This document shows, piece by piece, positions 37,541-45,136 of a DNA stretch of 46,585 nucleotides (positions are counted from its first letter, which is position 1; every line of letters begins with the position of its first letter). The notes below the pieces were generated by a model that was given only the letters and a program-made list of their open reading frames with translations, had not been told where the DNA came from and searched no databases. Origin of the DNA: Lacinutrix sp. MedPE-SW. Its GTDB lineage: Bacteria; Bacteroidota; Bacteroidia; Flavobacteriales; Flavobacteriaceae. The DNA lies in NCBI RefSeq assembly GCF_001874145.1, contig NZ_MPCX01000018.1:1-46585 (forward strand), read 5' to 3'. The translations under genes were made by a program, and so were the position numbers.

Positions 37541-38059
37541 ATGATTTTAAAAGGATTTAAGGAAAAATCTAACCAAAACTATATTAATAAAACTTTAAAT
37601 AATCGAGTTGTGTTGGCAACCAATTCTAAAATTAAAAGTATAGGAGTTATTATTAATGCAGACGAAACGGTTGATTATAAAAAAATTAGCTCTTTATTAA
37701 AGACTTTAAATGTTAATCCTAATAATTTTCAAATTATAGCATTTACAATAGAAAAAACGTTTGAAGAAAATAGTAATTTTCAATGTTTTAATAAAAAAAG
37801 TATTGGCTGGAAAGGCAGCATAAAAAACGAAACTTTAAAACATTTTTTAAACAGAGAATTTGATATTTTAATAAGTTATTATGTTGAAGCTCCTATGTAT
37901 TTAAAGCTGTTAACAGCCGTATCTAAAGCAAGGTTTAAAGTTGGAATTTTGCAAGAAGACGAAAGATTAAACGATTTAATAATAAAAACAGATATAGAAA
38001 ATTATAAAATGTTCGAAATAGAACTTTTAAAATACCTATCAATTTTAAACAAAATATAA
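37541..38059 (+). CDS. DUF6913-like protein upstream of dapA
   Basis: This 172-residue cytoplasmic protein has an alternating alpha/beta pattern (KSIGVIINADE at about 32-42, NNFQIIAFTIE, FDILISYYVEAPMYLKLL) and no signal peptide or known catalytic motif. It resembles a flavobacterial family (DUF6913) recalled as a common neighbour of dapA. dapA starts 11 bp downstream, so they share a transcript. Function is unknown. Confidence 0.7.
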   Translation: MILKGFKEKSNQNYINKTLNNRVVLATNSKIKSIGVIINADETVDYKKISSLLKTLNVNPNNFQIIAFTIEKTFEENSNFQCFNKKSIGWKGSIKNETLKHFLNREFDILISYYVEAPMYLKLLTAVSKARFKVGILQEDERLNDLIIKTDIENYKMFEIELLKYLSILNKI

Positions 38060-38070
38060 TTAATAAACAT

Positions 38071-38958
38071 ATGAATAATCCTTTTAAAGGTACAGGAATT
38101 GCAATTGTAACACCTTTTAATACAGATGGAACTGTAGATTACAAAGCATTAGAAAATATTGTAGAATACAATATTGAAAACGGAACAAATTATATCGTAA
38201 TTAGCGGTACAACCGGAGAAAGCGTTACAGTAACTAAAAAGGAAAAAGCAGAAATTATAAAATGTATTGTTAAAGTAAATAATAATAGATTACCATTGGT
38301 TTTAGGTATTGGTGGTAATAATACTGCGGCGGTTATAGAAGAAATTAAAACTACAGACCTTACACCATTTACAGGTATTTTATCTGTGTCACCATATTAT
38401 AGCAAGCCTACCCAAGAAGGAATATACCAGCATTTTAAAGCAATATCTCAAGCTTGTCCAGTTTCAATTATTTTATATAACGTTCCAGGACGAACAGCAT
38501 CTAACATGTTGCCAGAAACAACATTGAGATTAGCAAATGATTTTGATAATATTGTAGCAGTTAAAGAGGCAGGAAATAATATGTCTCAATATTTACAGTT
38601 AATAAAAAACAAACCAGAAGGATTTGGAATTATTTCGGGAGATGATGATCTAGTATCTATGGTTGCTTTAGCCGGTGGCGATGGTGTTATAAGTGTAATT
38701 GGTCAAGCGTTACCAAAAGCTTTTTCTAGCATGATAAATCTAGCAATCGAAGGTAAAGCAAAAGAAGCTTTTAAAATTCATTTCGACTTAATGGAAATTA
38801 CAAGTTTAATATTTTCAGAAAACAATCCATCAGGAATAAAAGCGGTATTACAACAACTAAATTTATGTAACGATACGGTAAGATTACCATTAGTAGAAGC
38901 AACAGAAGGTTTAAAAGAAAAAATTAAAAATTATTTAGCACAATTTAATAACCGTTAA
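38071..38958 (+). CDS. dapA: 4-hydroxy-tetrahydrodipicolinate synthase
   Basis: DapA condenses pyruvate with aspartate semialdehyde in the lysine/diaminopimelate pathway. The 295-residue TIM barrel carries the Schiff-base Lys165 in IVAVKEAGNN, Tyr136 in IILYNVPGRT and the GTTGES signature (46-51). Length is standard. It is second in a two-gene unit with DUF6913, and dapF at 17306 acts later in the same pathway. Confidence 0.97.
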   Translation: MNNPFKGTGIAIVTPFNTDGTVDYKALENIVEYNIENGTNYIVISGTTGESVTVTKKEKAEIIKCIVKVNNNRLPLVLGIGGNNTAAVIEEIKTTDLTPFTGILSVSPYYSKPTQEGIYQHFKAISQACPVSIILYNVPGRTASNMLPETTLRLANDFDNIVAVKEAGNNMSQYLQLIKNKPEGFGIISGDDDLVSMVALAGGDGVISVIGQALPKAFSSMINLAIEGKAKEAFKIHFDLMEITSLIFSENNPSGIKAVLQQLNLCNDTVRLPLVEATEGLKEKIKNYLAQFNNR

Positions 38959-39041
38959 AAATTACTTAAACCACGTTAAAACTAGATTACAAGACTTAAT
39001 TTAGCTTTAAAATTATATTTTTAAAATCCATATTAAAAGCG

Positions 39042-39049
39042 TATTTTTG
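39042..39049 (+). promoter_or_regulatory. -7 box of the bamD operon
   Basis: TATTTTTG matches TAnnTTTG and ends 18 bp before the bamD ATG, implying a leader of about 12 nt. Confidence 0.6.
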
Positions 39050-39067
39050 CACCTTGTTTAAAATTTT

Positions 39068-39871
39068 ATGAAGAATTTATTTATCATCCTAATTACCTTG
39101 CTAACTTTAAGTAGTTGTAGCGAATATCAAAAAGCTTTAAAGTCTGAAGATATTGGAGTAAAGTATAGAATGGGAGTTAAAAAATATGAAGAAGGAAAAT
39201 TTGCTAAGGCAAATCGTATTTTCGAAATGATTATACCTCAGTACAGAGGTAAACCTCAAGCAGAAAAACTAATGTTCTTAAATGCAGATGCTTCATACCA
39301 AATGGGAGACTATTACATTTCTGGATATCATTTTGAGCGTTTTGTAACCTCTTACCCAAGAAGCGAAAAGTTGGCAGAAGCAAGTTTTAAAAGTGCAAGA
39401 AGTTATTACGAGTTATCTCCAGTATATTCTAAAGACCAATCTGAAACAAGAACAGCTTTAGAGAAACTTCAAGAATTTATAAACTTATTTCCAGAAGAAG
39501 AAGAAAATGTAGCGAAAGCCAATGAAATGGTTAAGGAGTTAGACTATAAGTTAGAGAAAAAAGCTTTTGAAATAGCAAAACAATATAATAGAATATCAGA
39601 CTATAAAGCCTCTATGGCAGCTTTTGATGATTTTATTAGTGATTTTCCAGGGACATCACTAAGAGAAGAAGCATTATACATTAGGTTTGATTCTGCTTAT
39701 CAATTAGCAATAAAGAGTATAGAAAGCTTAAAAGAAGAACGTTTACAAACGGCAAAAAGTTATTTTGAAGCCTTTAAAAAACGCTACGCTAATTCAGAAT
39801 TTTTAGTCTTAGCTTCTGTAAAAGCAGAAAACATAGAGAAACAATTAGAACAATACAGTACAAAAAGTTAA
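39068..39871 (+). CDS. bamD: Outer-membrane protein assembly factor BamD
   Basis: BamD is the essential lipoprotein of the BAM complex that inserts beta-barrel proteins. The 267 residues comprise a lipobox LSSC (Cys17) and about five TPR-like repeats (YRMGVKKYEEGKFAKANRIF, SYQMGDYYISGYHFERFV, and later copies). It is first in the conserved order bamD-rpoZ-coaBC-DUF4835-recN. The TonB receptor at 2685 would be one of its substrates. Confidence 0.93.
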   Translation: MKNLFIILITLLTLSSCSEYQKALKSEDIGVKYRMGVKKYEEGKFAKANRIFEMIIPQYRGKPQAEKLMFLNADASYQMGDYYISGYHFERFVTSYPRSEKLAEASFKSARSYYELSPVYSKDQSETRTALEKLQEFINLFPEEEENVAKANEMVKELDYKLEKKAFEIAKQYNRISDYKASMAAFDDFISDFPGTSLREEALYIRFDSAYQLAIKSIESLKEERLQTAKSYFEAFKKRYANSEFLVLASVKAENIEKQLEQYSTKS

Positions 39872-39878
39872 TATAACC

Positions 39879-40205
39879 ATGGATTTAAAAAAGATTGATG
39901 CGCCTTTAAGCACGACAACTTATAATAGAAATGCAATAGATGCACCAACAGAAAACATCTACGAAGCTATCTCTATTATTTCTAAAAGAGCAGAGCAAAT
40001 TAATTCTGAAATTAAAAAAGAATTAATTGAAAAGTTAGAAGAGTTTGCAACATACAACGATTCTTTAGAAGAAATCTTTGAAAATAAAGAGCAAATTGAA
40101 GTTTCTAAATTTTACGAAAAATTACCAAAGCCACACGCTTTAGCAGTAAAAGAATGGTTAGATGAAAAAATCTACCATAGAAACACAGAGGAAGACAAAA
40201 AATAA
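39879..40205 (+). CDS. rpoZ: RNA polymerase omega-subunit-like protein
   Basis: This 108-residue protein corresponds to the Bacteroidota omega/Rpb6-like subunit that stabilises the beta-prime subunit. The conserved helix is NIYEAISIISKRAEQINSEI (about 26-45). It is longer at the C-terminus than E. coli omega (91) through the segment ending KPHALAVKEWLDEKI. The placement between bamD (7 bp) and coaBC (2 bp) is the typical order and supports the call, since the family diverges strongly from proteobacterial omega. Confidence 0.88.
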   Translation: MDLKKIDAPLSTTTYNRNAIDAPTENIYEAISIISKRAEQINSEIKKELIEKLEEFATYNDSLEEIFENKEQIEVSKFYEKLPKPHALAVKEWLDEKIYHRNTEEDKK

Positions 40206-40207
40206 TT

Positions 40208-41419
40208 ATGTCTATATTAAGTAGCAAAAATATATTACTAGGCATAAGCGCTGGTATTGCTGCTTATAAAACAGCCTCATTAGTAAGAGCATTTATAAAA
40301 GCAGGTGCAAACGTAAAAGTTGTAATGACACCTGCTTCTAAAGACTTCGTAACACCTCTTACATTATCTACACTATCTAAAAATCCTGTACATTCAAGTT
40401 TCTATAATGAAGACGATGAAAATGCAGAATGGAATAACCATGTAGAATTAGGTCTATGGGCAGATTATTTAATAATTGCTCCAGCAACGGCCAACACACT
40501 GTCTAAAATGGCACACGGGACTTGCGATAATTTATTATTAGCAACATACCTTTCTGCTAAATGTCCTGTATATTTTGCACCAGCAATGGATTTAGATATG
40601 TACAAACATCCATCAACAGCAAATACTTTTAAAACATTACAAGCATTTGGTAATGTAATGATTCCTGCAACATCAGGAGAATTGGCAAGTGGGTTAGTAG
40701 GTCAAGGTCGTTTAGCAGAACCAGAAGATATTGTTACTTTTATGGAAAACGATATTTTAGGAAAATTACCTCTAAAAGGAAAAACAATACTAATTACAGC
40801 AGGTCCTACGCACGAAGCCTTAGATCCAGTACGATTTATAGGAAATCACTCAAGTGGTAAAATGGGGTTTGAAATAGCAAAAGCTTCCGCTAGTTTGGGA
40901 GCAAATGTTATATTAATAACAGGTCCAACACACCAAAAAGTAAACCATAATTTAATTAAAGTTGTTCCCGTAGTTAGTGCACAAAATATGTACGATGCAG
41001 CACATACTTACTATAAAGATGTGGATGTAGCAATACTTTCTGCTGCAGTTGCAGATTATAAGCCAAAAGAAGTTTCTAATAAGAAAATAAAAAAGAAAGA
41101 TACAACGTTAGTATTAGAGTTAGAAAAAACAAAAGATATTTTGGCATCTTTAGGCGAAATAAAAGAGAAACAACTTTTAGTAGGTTTTGCCTTAGAAACT
41201 AATAACGAATTAGAATACGCAAAAGGAAAGCTAAAAAAGAAGAATTTAGATTTAATTGTTTTAAATTCGTTAAACGACAAAGGTGCTGGTTTTAAAAGTG
41301 AAACTAACAAAGTAACTATTATCGATAAAGAAAATAATATTAAAGCTTACAACTTAAAATCTAAAGCAGAAGTTGCTAAAGACATTTTAAGTGAAGTAAT
41401 AAACAAACTAGATGCGTAA
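40208..41419 (+). CDS. coaBC: Bifunctional phosphopantothenoylcysteine decarboxylase/phosphopantothenate-cysteine ligase
   Basis: CoaBC carries out two consecutive steps of coenzyme A synthesis. The 403 residues comprise the flavoprotein CoaC half (1 to about 180) with the active-site His78 in NNHVELGLWAD and PAMDLDMYKHP, and the CoaB half starting TILITAGPTHEALDPVRFIG with NHSSGKMG. Length is standard. It lies 2 bp after rpoZ and overlaps the DUF4835 gene by 8 bp. Confidence 0.97.
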   Translation: MSILSSKNILLGISAGIAAYKTASLVRAFIKAGANVKVVMTPASKDFVTPLTLSTLSKNPVHSSFYNEDDENAEWNNHVELGLWADYLIIAPATANTLSKMAHGTCDNLLLATYLSAKCPVYFAPAMDLDMYKHPSTANTFKTLQAFGNVMIPATSGELASGLVGQGRLAEPEDIVTFMENDILGKLPLKGKTILITAGPTHEALDPVRFIGNHSSGKMGFEIAKASASLGANVILITGPTHQKVNHNLIKVVPVVSAQNMYDAAHTYYKDVDVAILSAAVADYKPKEVSNKKIKKKDTTLVLELEKTKDILASLGEIKEKQLLVGFALETNNELEYAKGKLKKKNLDLIVLNSLNDKGAGFKSETNKVTIIDKENNIKAYNLKSKAEVAKDILSEVINKLDA

Positions 41420-42299
41420 ATTAATTATACTTGTAGCCATTTGTTTTACCGCAATAAGTTTTGCTCAAGAACTTAATTGCAATGTTGTAGTAAATGCACA
41501 ATTAACGGGAAACGAAAATTTACAGATTTATAAAACTTTAGAAAATCAACTTAAAGAATTTATAAATAAAACGCAATGGACAAAAAAACAGTTTAAGTTA
41601 CAAGAACGTATAGATTGTAATATAGTAATAAACGTTACAGAACGTAATAACGAAAATTACAATGCAACAATTCAAGTGCAATCTTCACGACCTGTTTATG
41701 GCTCTTCATACACAACACCAATTTATAATATAAACGATAAGGATTTTAATTTTAATTACGTAGAATTTCAAAATCTTATTTATAACGAAACGCAATACGA
41801 ATCAAATTTAGTATCTGTGATAGCATTTCACATTTATATGGTTTTAGGTTTAGATGCAGAAAGTTTTGCATTAGAAGGTGGTGAAACTTATTTTAAACAA
41901 GCCCAACGTATTGTAAACTATTCACAAAGAGATAATAATACCGGTTGGAAATTAGAAGATGGTTTACAAAGCCGTTTTGCTATAATAGATAATATTTTAT
42001 CACCAACATTTATTGAGTTTAGAGAGGTAATGTATAATTACCATAGAAGAGGATTAGATATTATGGCGCAAAATAAAAAAGATGGTAAAAAAGAGATATC
42101 TATTGCCTTATTAAATTTTGCAAAAATGAATAGCCGTAGACCAAACTCTTATTTATCAAGAGTGTTTTTTGATGCAAAAGCACAAGAGATACAAGATATT
42201 TTTTCATCAGGACCAAGTATAGAAGTCTCTGGATTGGTAGATGTTTTAAATAGTGTAGCTCCTACACATGCAAGTAAATGGAGAAATATTAAGTTTTAA
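41412..42299 (+). CDS. DUF4835 family protein (recalled as type IX secretion PorD-like)
   Basis: This 295-residue exported protein has a signal peptide (about 1-19, ending ISFAQ) and the DUF4835 body: ELNCNVVVNAQLTGNENLQI, LKEFINKTQWTKKQFKLQER and RRPNSYLSRVFFDAKAQEI near the end. I recall this family being named PorD and linked to type IX secretion, but cannot check that here. It overlaps coaBC by 8 bp and precedes recN. The secreted proteins at 22069 and 45137 would depend on type IX secretion. Confidence 0.85.
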   Translation: MRKLIILVAICFTAISFAQELNCNVVVNAQLTGNENLQIYKTLENQLKEFINKTQWTKKQFKLQERIDCNIVINVTERNNENYNATIQVQSSRPVYGSSYTTPIYNINDKDFNFNYVEFQNLIYNETQYESNLVSVIAFHIYMVLGLDAESFALEGGETYFKQAQRIVNYSQRDNNTGWKLEDGLQSRFAIIDNILSPTFIEFREVMYNYHRRGLDIMAQNKKDGKKEISIALLNFAKMNSRRPNSYLSRVFFDAKAQEIQDIFSSGPSIEVSGLVDVLNSVAPTHASKWRNIKF

Positions 42300-42312
42300 T
42301 TTATAACCATTT

Positions 42313-42320
42313 TACTTTCG
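42313..42320 (+). promoter_or_regulatory. Candidate -7 box of recN
   Basis: TACTTTCG, a variant of TAnnTTTG, lies 36 bp before the recN ATG and would give recN a promoter apart from the bamD operon. Confidence 0.45.
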
Positions 42321-42356
42321 TAATTGGTTATCTTAACCTTAAAATTAATACTTTAA

Positions 42357-44009
42357 ATGTTAACCGCACTTTCAATAAAAAATTACGCGCTTATAGATTC
42401 GCTTCAAGTAGATTTTAATAATGGATTTACAATTATTACAGGAGAAACTGGAGCCGGTAAATCTATATTACTTGGTGGATTGTCACTAATATTAGGTAAA
42501 CGAGCAGATTTAAACAGTTTAAGAAATAAAGATAAAAAGTGCATTATAGAAGCTCATTTCGATATTACAAGCTATAATTTAAAACACTTGTTTGAAGCTA
42601 ACGATTTAGATTTCGAAACACATACTATAATTAGAAGAGAAATTTTACCATCAGGTAAATCTAGAGCATTTGTTAACGATTCTCCAGTAAACTTAAGTAG
42701 TTTACAAGTATTGGGCGAACAGTTAATAGATATTCACTCTCAACATGAAACGCTTCAGTTAGTAGATGATGCATTTCAATTTCAAGTAATTGACGCCTTA
42801 TCTAACAATAAAGAAGAACTTCAAACCTATTCAATTAAGCTTTCAGAATATAAAAAATTAAAAAAAGAATTAGAGCGCTTACAACAATTTCAATCTGAAG
42901 CCATAAAGGAACATGATTATAATACTTTTTTACTTGGCGAATTAGAAACAGCAAAGCTAAAAGAAGGAGAATTAGAAGCTTTAGAAGAAGAGTATGAAAC
43001 ATTAAATAATATTGAAACTATACAAGAAAAATTAACGGTTTCAAACCAATTATTTAGTGATGAACAAATTGGAATTATTAATACTCTAACAGAATTAAAA
43101 GTAGTTTTAAAACAACTCGCTACAATTTCAATTAAATATCAAGATTTATATAATAGAGTAAACAGCAGCTTTATTGAATTAGACGATGTGTTTTCAGAGC
43201 TTGAAGCCTTTCAAGGTGACATAGAAGCAAACCCAAACAGATTAGAAGAAGTAAACAGTAAATTAGCACTTTTAAATAATTTATTTCAAAAGCACGCAGT
43301 AGATAATATTGCCGCATTAATAGAAATTAAACATAAATTACAAAATAAAGTCGATGCTACAGAAAATGTAGAACAGGACATAGAGCAAAAAGAAAAAGAA
43401 ATAAACAAAGTAAAAACAAGTTTAGACGGTTTAGCAAAAAAAATAAATACTAAAAGAGTAAAAGCTATACCAAAATTAACACAAGAATTACAAAGTATAT
43501 TAGCTCAATTAGGCATGCCAAATGCTAGATTTGAAATAAAAATAACAGACTCACAAACCTATTTTTCTAATGGTAAAGATGAGTTGTCATTTTTATTTTC
43601 TGCAAATAAAGGTGGGCAATTTCAATCATTAAAAAAAGCAGCTTCAGGAGGAGAATTATCTAGAATTATGTTAGCCATAAAATCTATACTAACTAGATAT
43701 ATAAAATTACCAACAATAATGTTTGATGAGATAGATACAGGAGTGTCTGGAGAAGTATCAAATAAAATGGCAGATATCATGTCTCAAATGAGTGTAACAA
43801 TGCAAGTATTTAGTATCACACATTTACCACAAATAGCAGCAAAAGGTAACTCGCACTTTAAAGTTTATAAAGAAGATGTAAATGAAGTAACAACAACTAA
43901 TCTTGTAAAATTAAATCACGATGAGCGTATAATAGAAATAGCACAAATGTTAGGCGGAGTAGATGTATCAAATTCTGCTTTAGCACATGCAAAAGAACTA
44001 TTGAATTAA
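42357..44009 (+). CDS. recN: DNA repair protein RecN
   Basis: RecN is an SMC-like ATPase of double-strand-break repair. The 550 residues comprise Walker A GETGAGKS (29-36), a coiled-coil middle (about 150-370, shorter than in full SMCs), the ABC signature region ASGGELSRIMLA and Walker B IMFDEIDTGVSGE. Length is standard. It ends the bamD-to-recN conserved block. No SOS box was recognised upstream. Confidence 0.97.
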   Translation: MLTALSIKNYALIDSLQVDFNNGFTIITGETGAGKSILLGGLSLILGKRADLNSLRNKDKKCIIEAHFDITSYNLKHLFEANDLDFETHTIIRREILPSGKSRAFVNDSPVNLSSLQVLGEQLIDIHSQHETLQLVDDAFQFQVIDALSNNKEELQTYSIKLSEYKKLKKELERLQQFQSEAIKEHDYNTFLLGELETAKLKEGELEALEEEYETLNNIETIQEKLTVSNQLFSDEQIGIINTLTELKVVLKQLATISIKYQDLYNRVNSSFIELDDVFSELEAFQGDIEANPNRLEEVNSKLALLNNLFQKHAVDNIAALIEIKHKLQNKVDATENVEQDIEQKEKEINKVKTSLDGLAKKINTKRVKAIPKLTQELQSILAQLGMPNARFEIKITDSQTYFSNGKDELSFLFSANKGGQFQSLKKAASGGELSRIMLAIKSILTRYIKLPTIMFDEIDTGVSGEVSNKMADIMSQMSVTMQVFSITHLPQIAAKGNSHFKVYKEDVNEVTTTNLVKLNHDERIIEIAQMLGGVDVSNSALAHAKELLN

Positions 44010-44030
44010 AATTATTTCTATTATTAATAT

Positions 44031-44038
44031 TATCTTTG
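44031..44038 (+). promoter_or_regulatory. -7 box of fabI
   Basis: TATCTTTG matches TAnnTTTG, 50 bp before the fabI ATG. Confidence 0.55.
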
Positions 44039-44088
44039 ATTAAAAATTAAAACGAATTACTACAACTAACGATATAACAATAAAAAAC

Positions 44089-44910
44089 ATGTCATATAAC
44101 TTACTAAAAGGGAAAAGAGGAATTATTTTTGGAGCTTTAGATGAAAACTCAATTGCTTGGAAAACAGCAGAACGTGTTCATGAAGAAGGCGGAACCTTTG
44201 TATTAACAAATGCACCAGTTGCTATGCGAATGGGTCAAATAAATGAACTTGCAGAAAAAACAGGTTCACAAATAATTCCTGCTGATGCAACTTCTACTGA
44301 AGACCTTGAAAACTTAATTACACAAGCAACCGAAATTTTAGGTGGTAAATTAGATTTTGTTTTACATTCTATAGGTATGTCTATAAACGTAAGAAAAGGT
44401 AAACATTATACAGACCAAAACTATGCATGGACACAAAAAGGAACAGATGTTTCAGCAATGTCTTTTCATAAAGTAATGCAAACCTTATATAAGCAAGATG
44501 CAATGAACGAATGGGGAAGCATAGTAGCTTTAACATACATGGCTGCACAACGTGTTTTTCCAGATTATAATGATATGGCAGATAACAAAGCTTATTTAGA
44601 AAGTATAGCACGTAGCTTTGGGTATTTCTTTGGGAAAGATAAAAATGTAAGAGTAAATACAATTTCTCAATCTCCAACACCTACAACTGCTGGAAGTGGT
44701 GTAAAAGGATTTGATGGTTTTATAGCTTATGCAGAAAAAATGTCGCCATTAGGTAACGCAACAGCAATGGATTGTGCAAATTATACAGTTTCATTATTTA
44801 GTGATTTAACTAAACGTGTAACCCTACAAAACCTTTATAATGATGGTGGTTTTAGCAACATGGGAGTTAGCGATGCAGTTATGGATGCTTTTGTAGAAGG
44901 GCAGAAGTAA
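44089..44910 (+). CDS. fabI: Enoyl-[acyl-carrier-protein] reductase FabI
   Basis: FabI does the last reduction of type II fatty-acid elongation and is the target of triclosan. This short-chain dehydrogenase of 273 residues has the nucleotide region GIIFGALDENSIAWKTAE (11-28) and the FabI-type catalytic pair Tyr160 and Lys167 (Y-x6-K) in PDYNDMADNKAYL. SPTPTTAGSGVKGF, near residue 200, belongs to the flexible substrate loop. It is monocistronic with its own promoter and terminator. Confidence 0.96.
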   Translation: MSYNLLKGKRGIIFGALDENSIAWKTAERVHEEGGTFVLTNAPVAMRMGQINELAEKTGSQIIPADATSTEDLENLITQATEILGGKLDFVLHSIGMSINVRKGKHYTDQNYAWTQKGTDVSAMSFHKVMQTLYKQDAMNEWGSIVALTYMAAQRVFPDYNDMADNKAYLESIARSFGYFFGKDKNVRVNTISQSPTPTTAGSGVKGFDGFIAYAEKMSPLGNATAMDCANYTVSLFSDLTKRVTLQNLYNDGGFSNMGVSDAVMDAFVEGQK

Positions 44911-44930
44911 TATTAAAACATATATTATTT

Positions 44931-44965
44931 AAAAACCATATGGCTTAGGCTATATGGTTTTTTTT
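44931..44965 (+). terminator. Rho-independent terminator of fabI
   Basis: AAAAACCATAT (44931-44941) pairs with ATATGGTTTTT (44952-44962) and is followed by T through 44965, 21 bp after the fabI stop codon. Confidence 0.9.
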
Positions 44966-45019
44966 ATACATAGAAGTAAATTTAAAGTTATTAAAACATT
45001 AAAATAATTCAATTATTAC

Positions 45020-45051
45020 ATTTAATCGATGATTTTATTCTTATAAACGAT
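45020..45051. promoter_or_regulatory. Direct-repeat site upstream of the surface-protein gene
   Basis: ATTTAATCGAT (45020-45030) and the related TATAAACGAT (45042-45051) lie 21 bp apart. The 13 bases at 45020-45032 are the exact reverse complement of 34587-34599 in the operator of paralogue 2. A shared regulator is possible. Confidence 0.4.
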
Positions 45052-45136
45052 TTGTTAATAGTTTACTAAAAAAGCTAAAATATTATAGATATTTTAGACG
45101 AAATGATGTGAATACTCAACTAATAACAATCAAATT

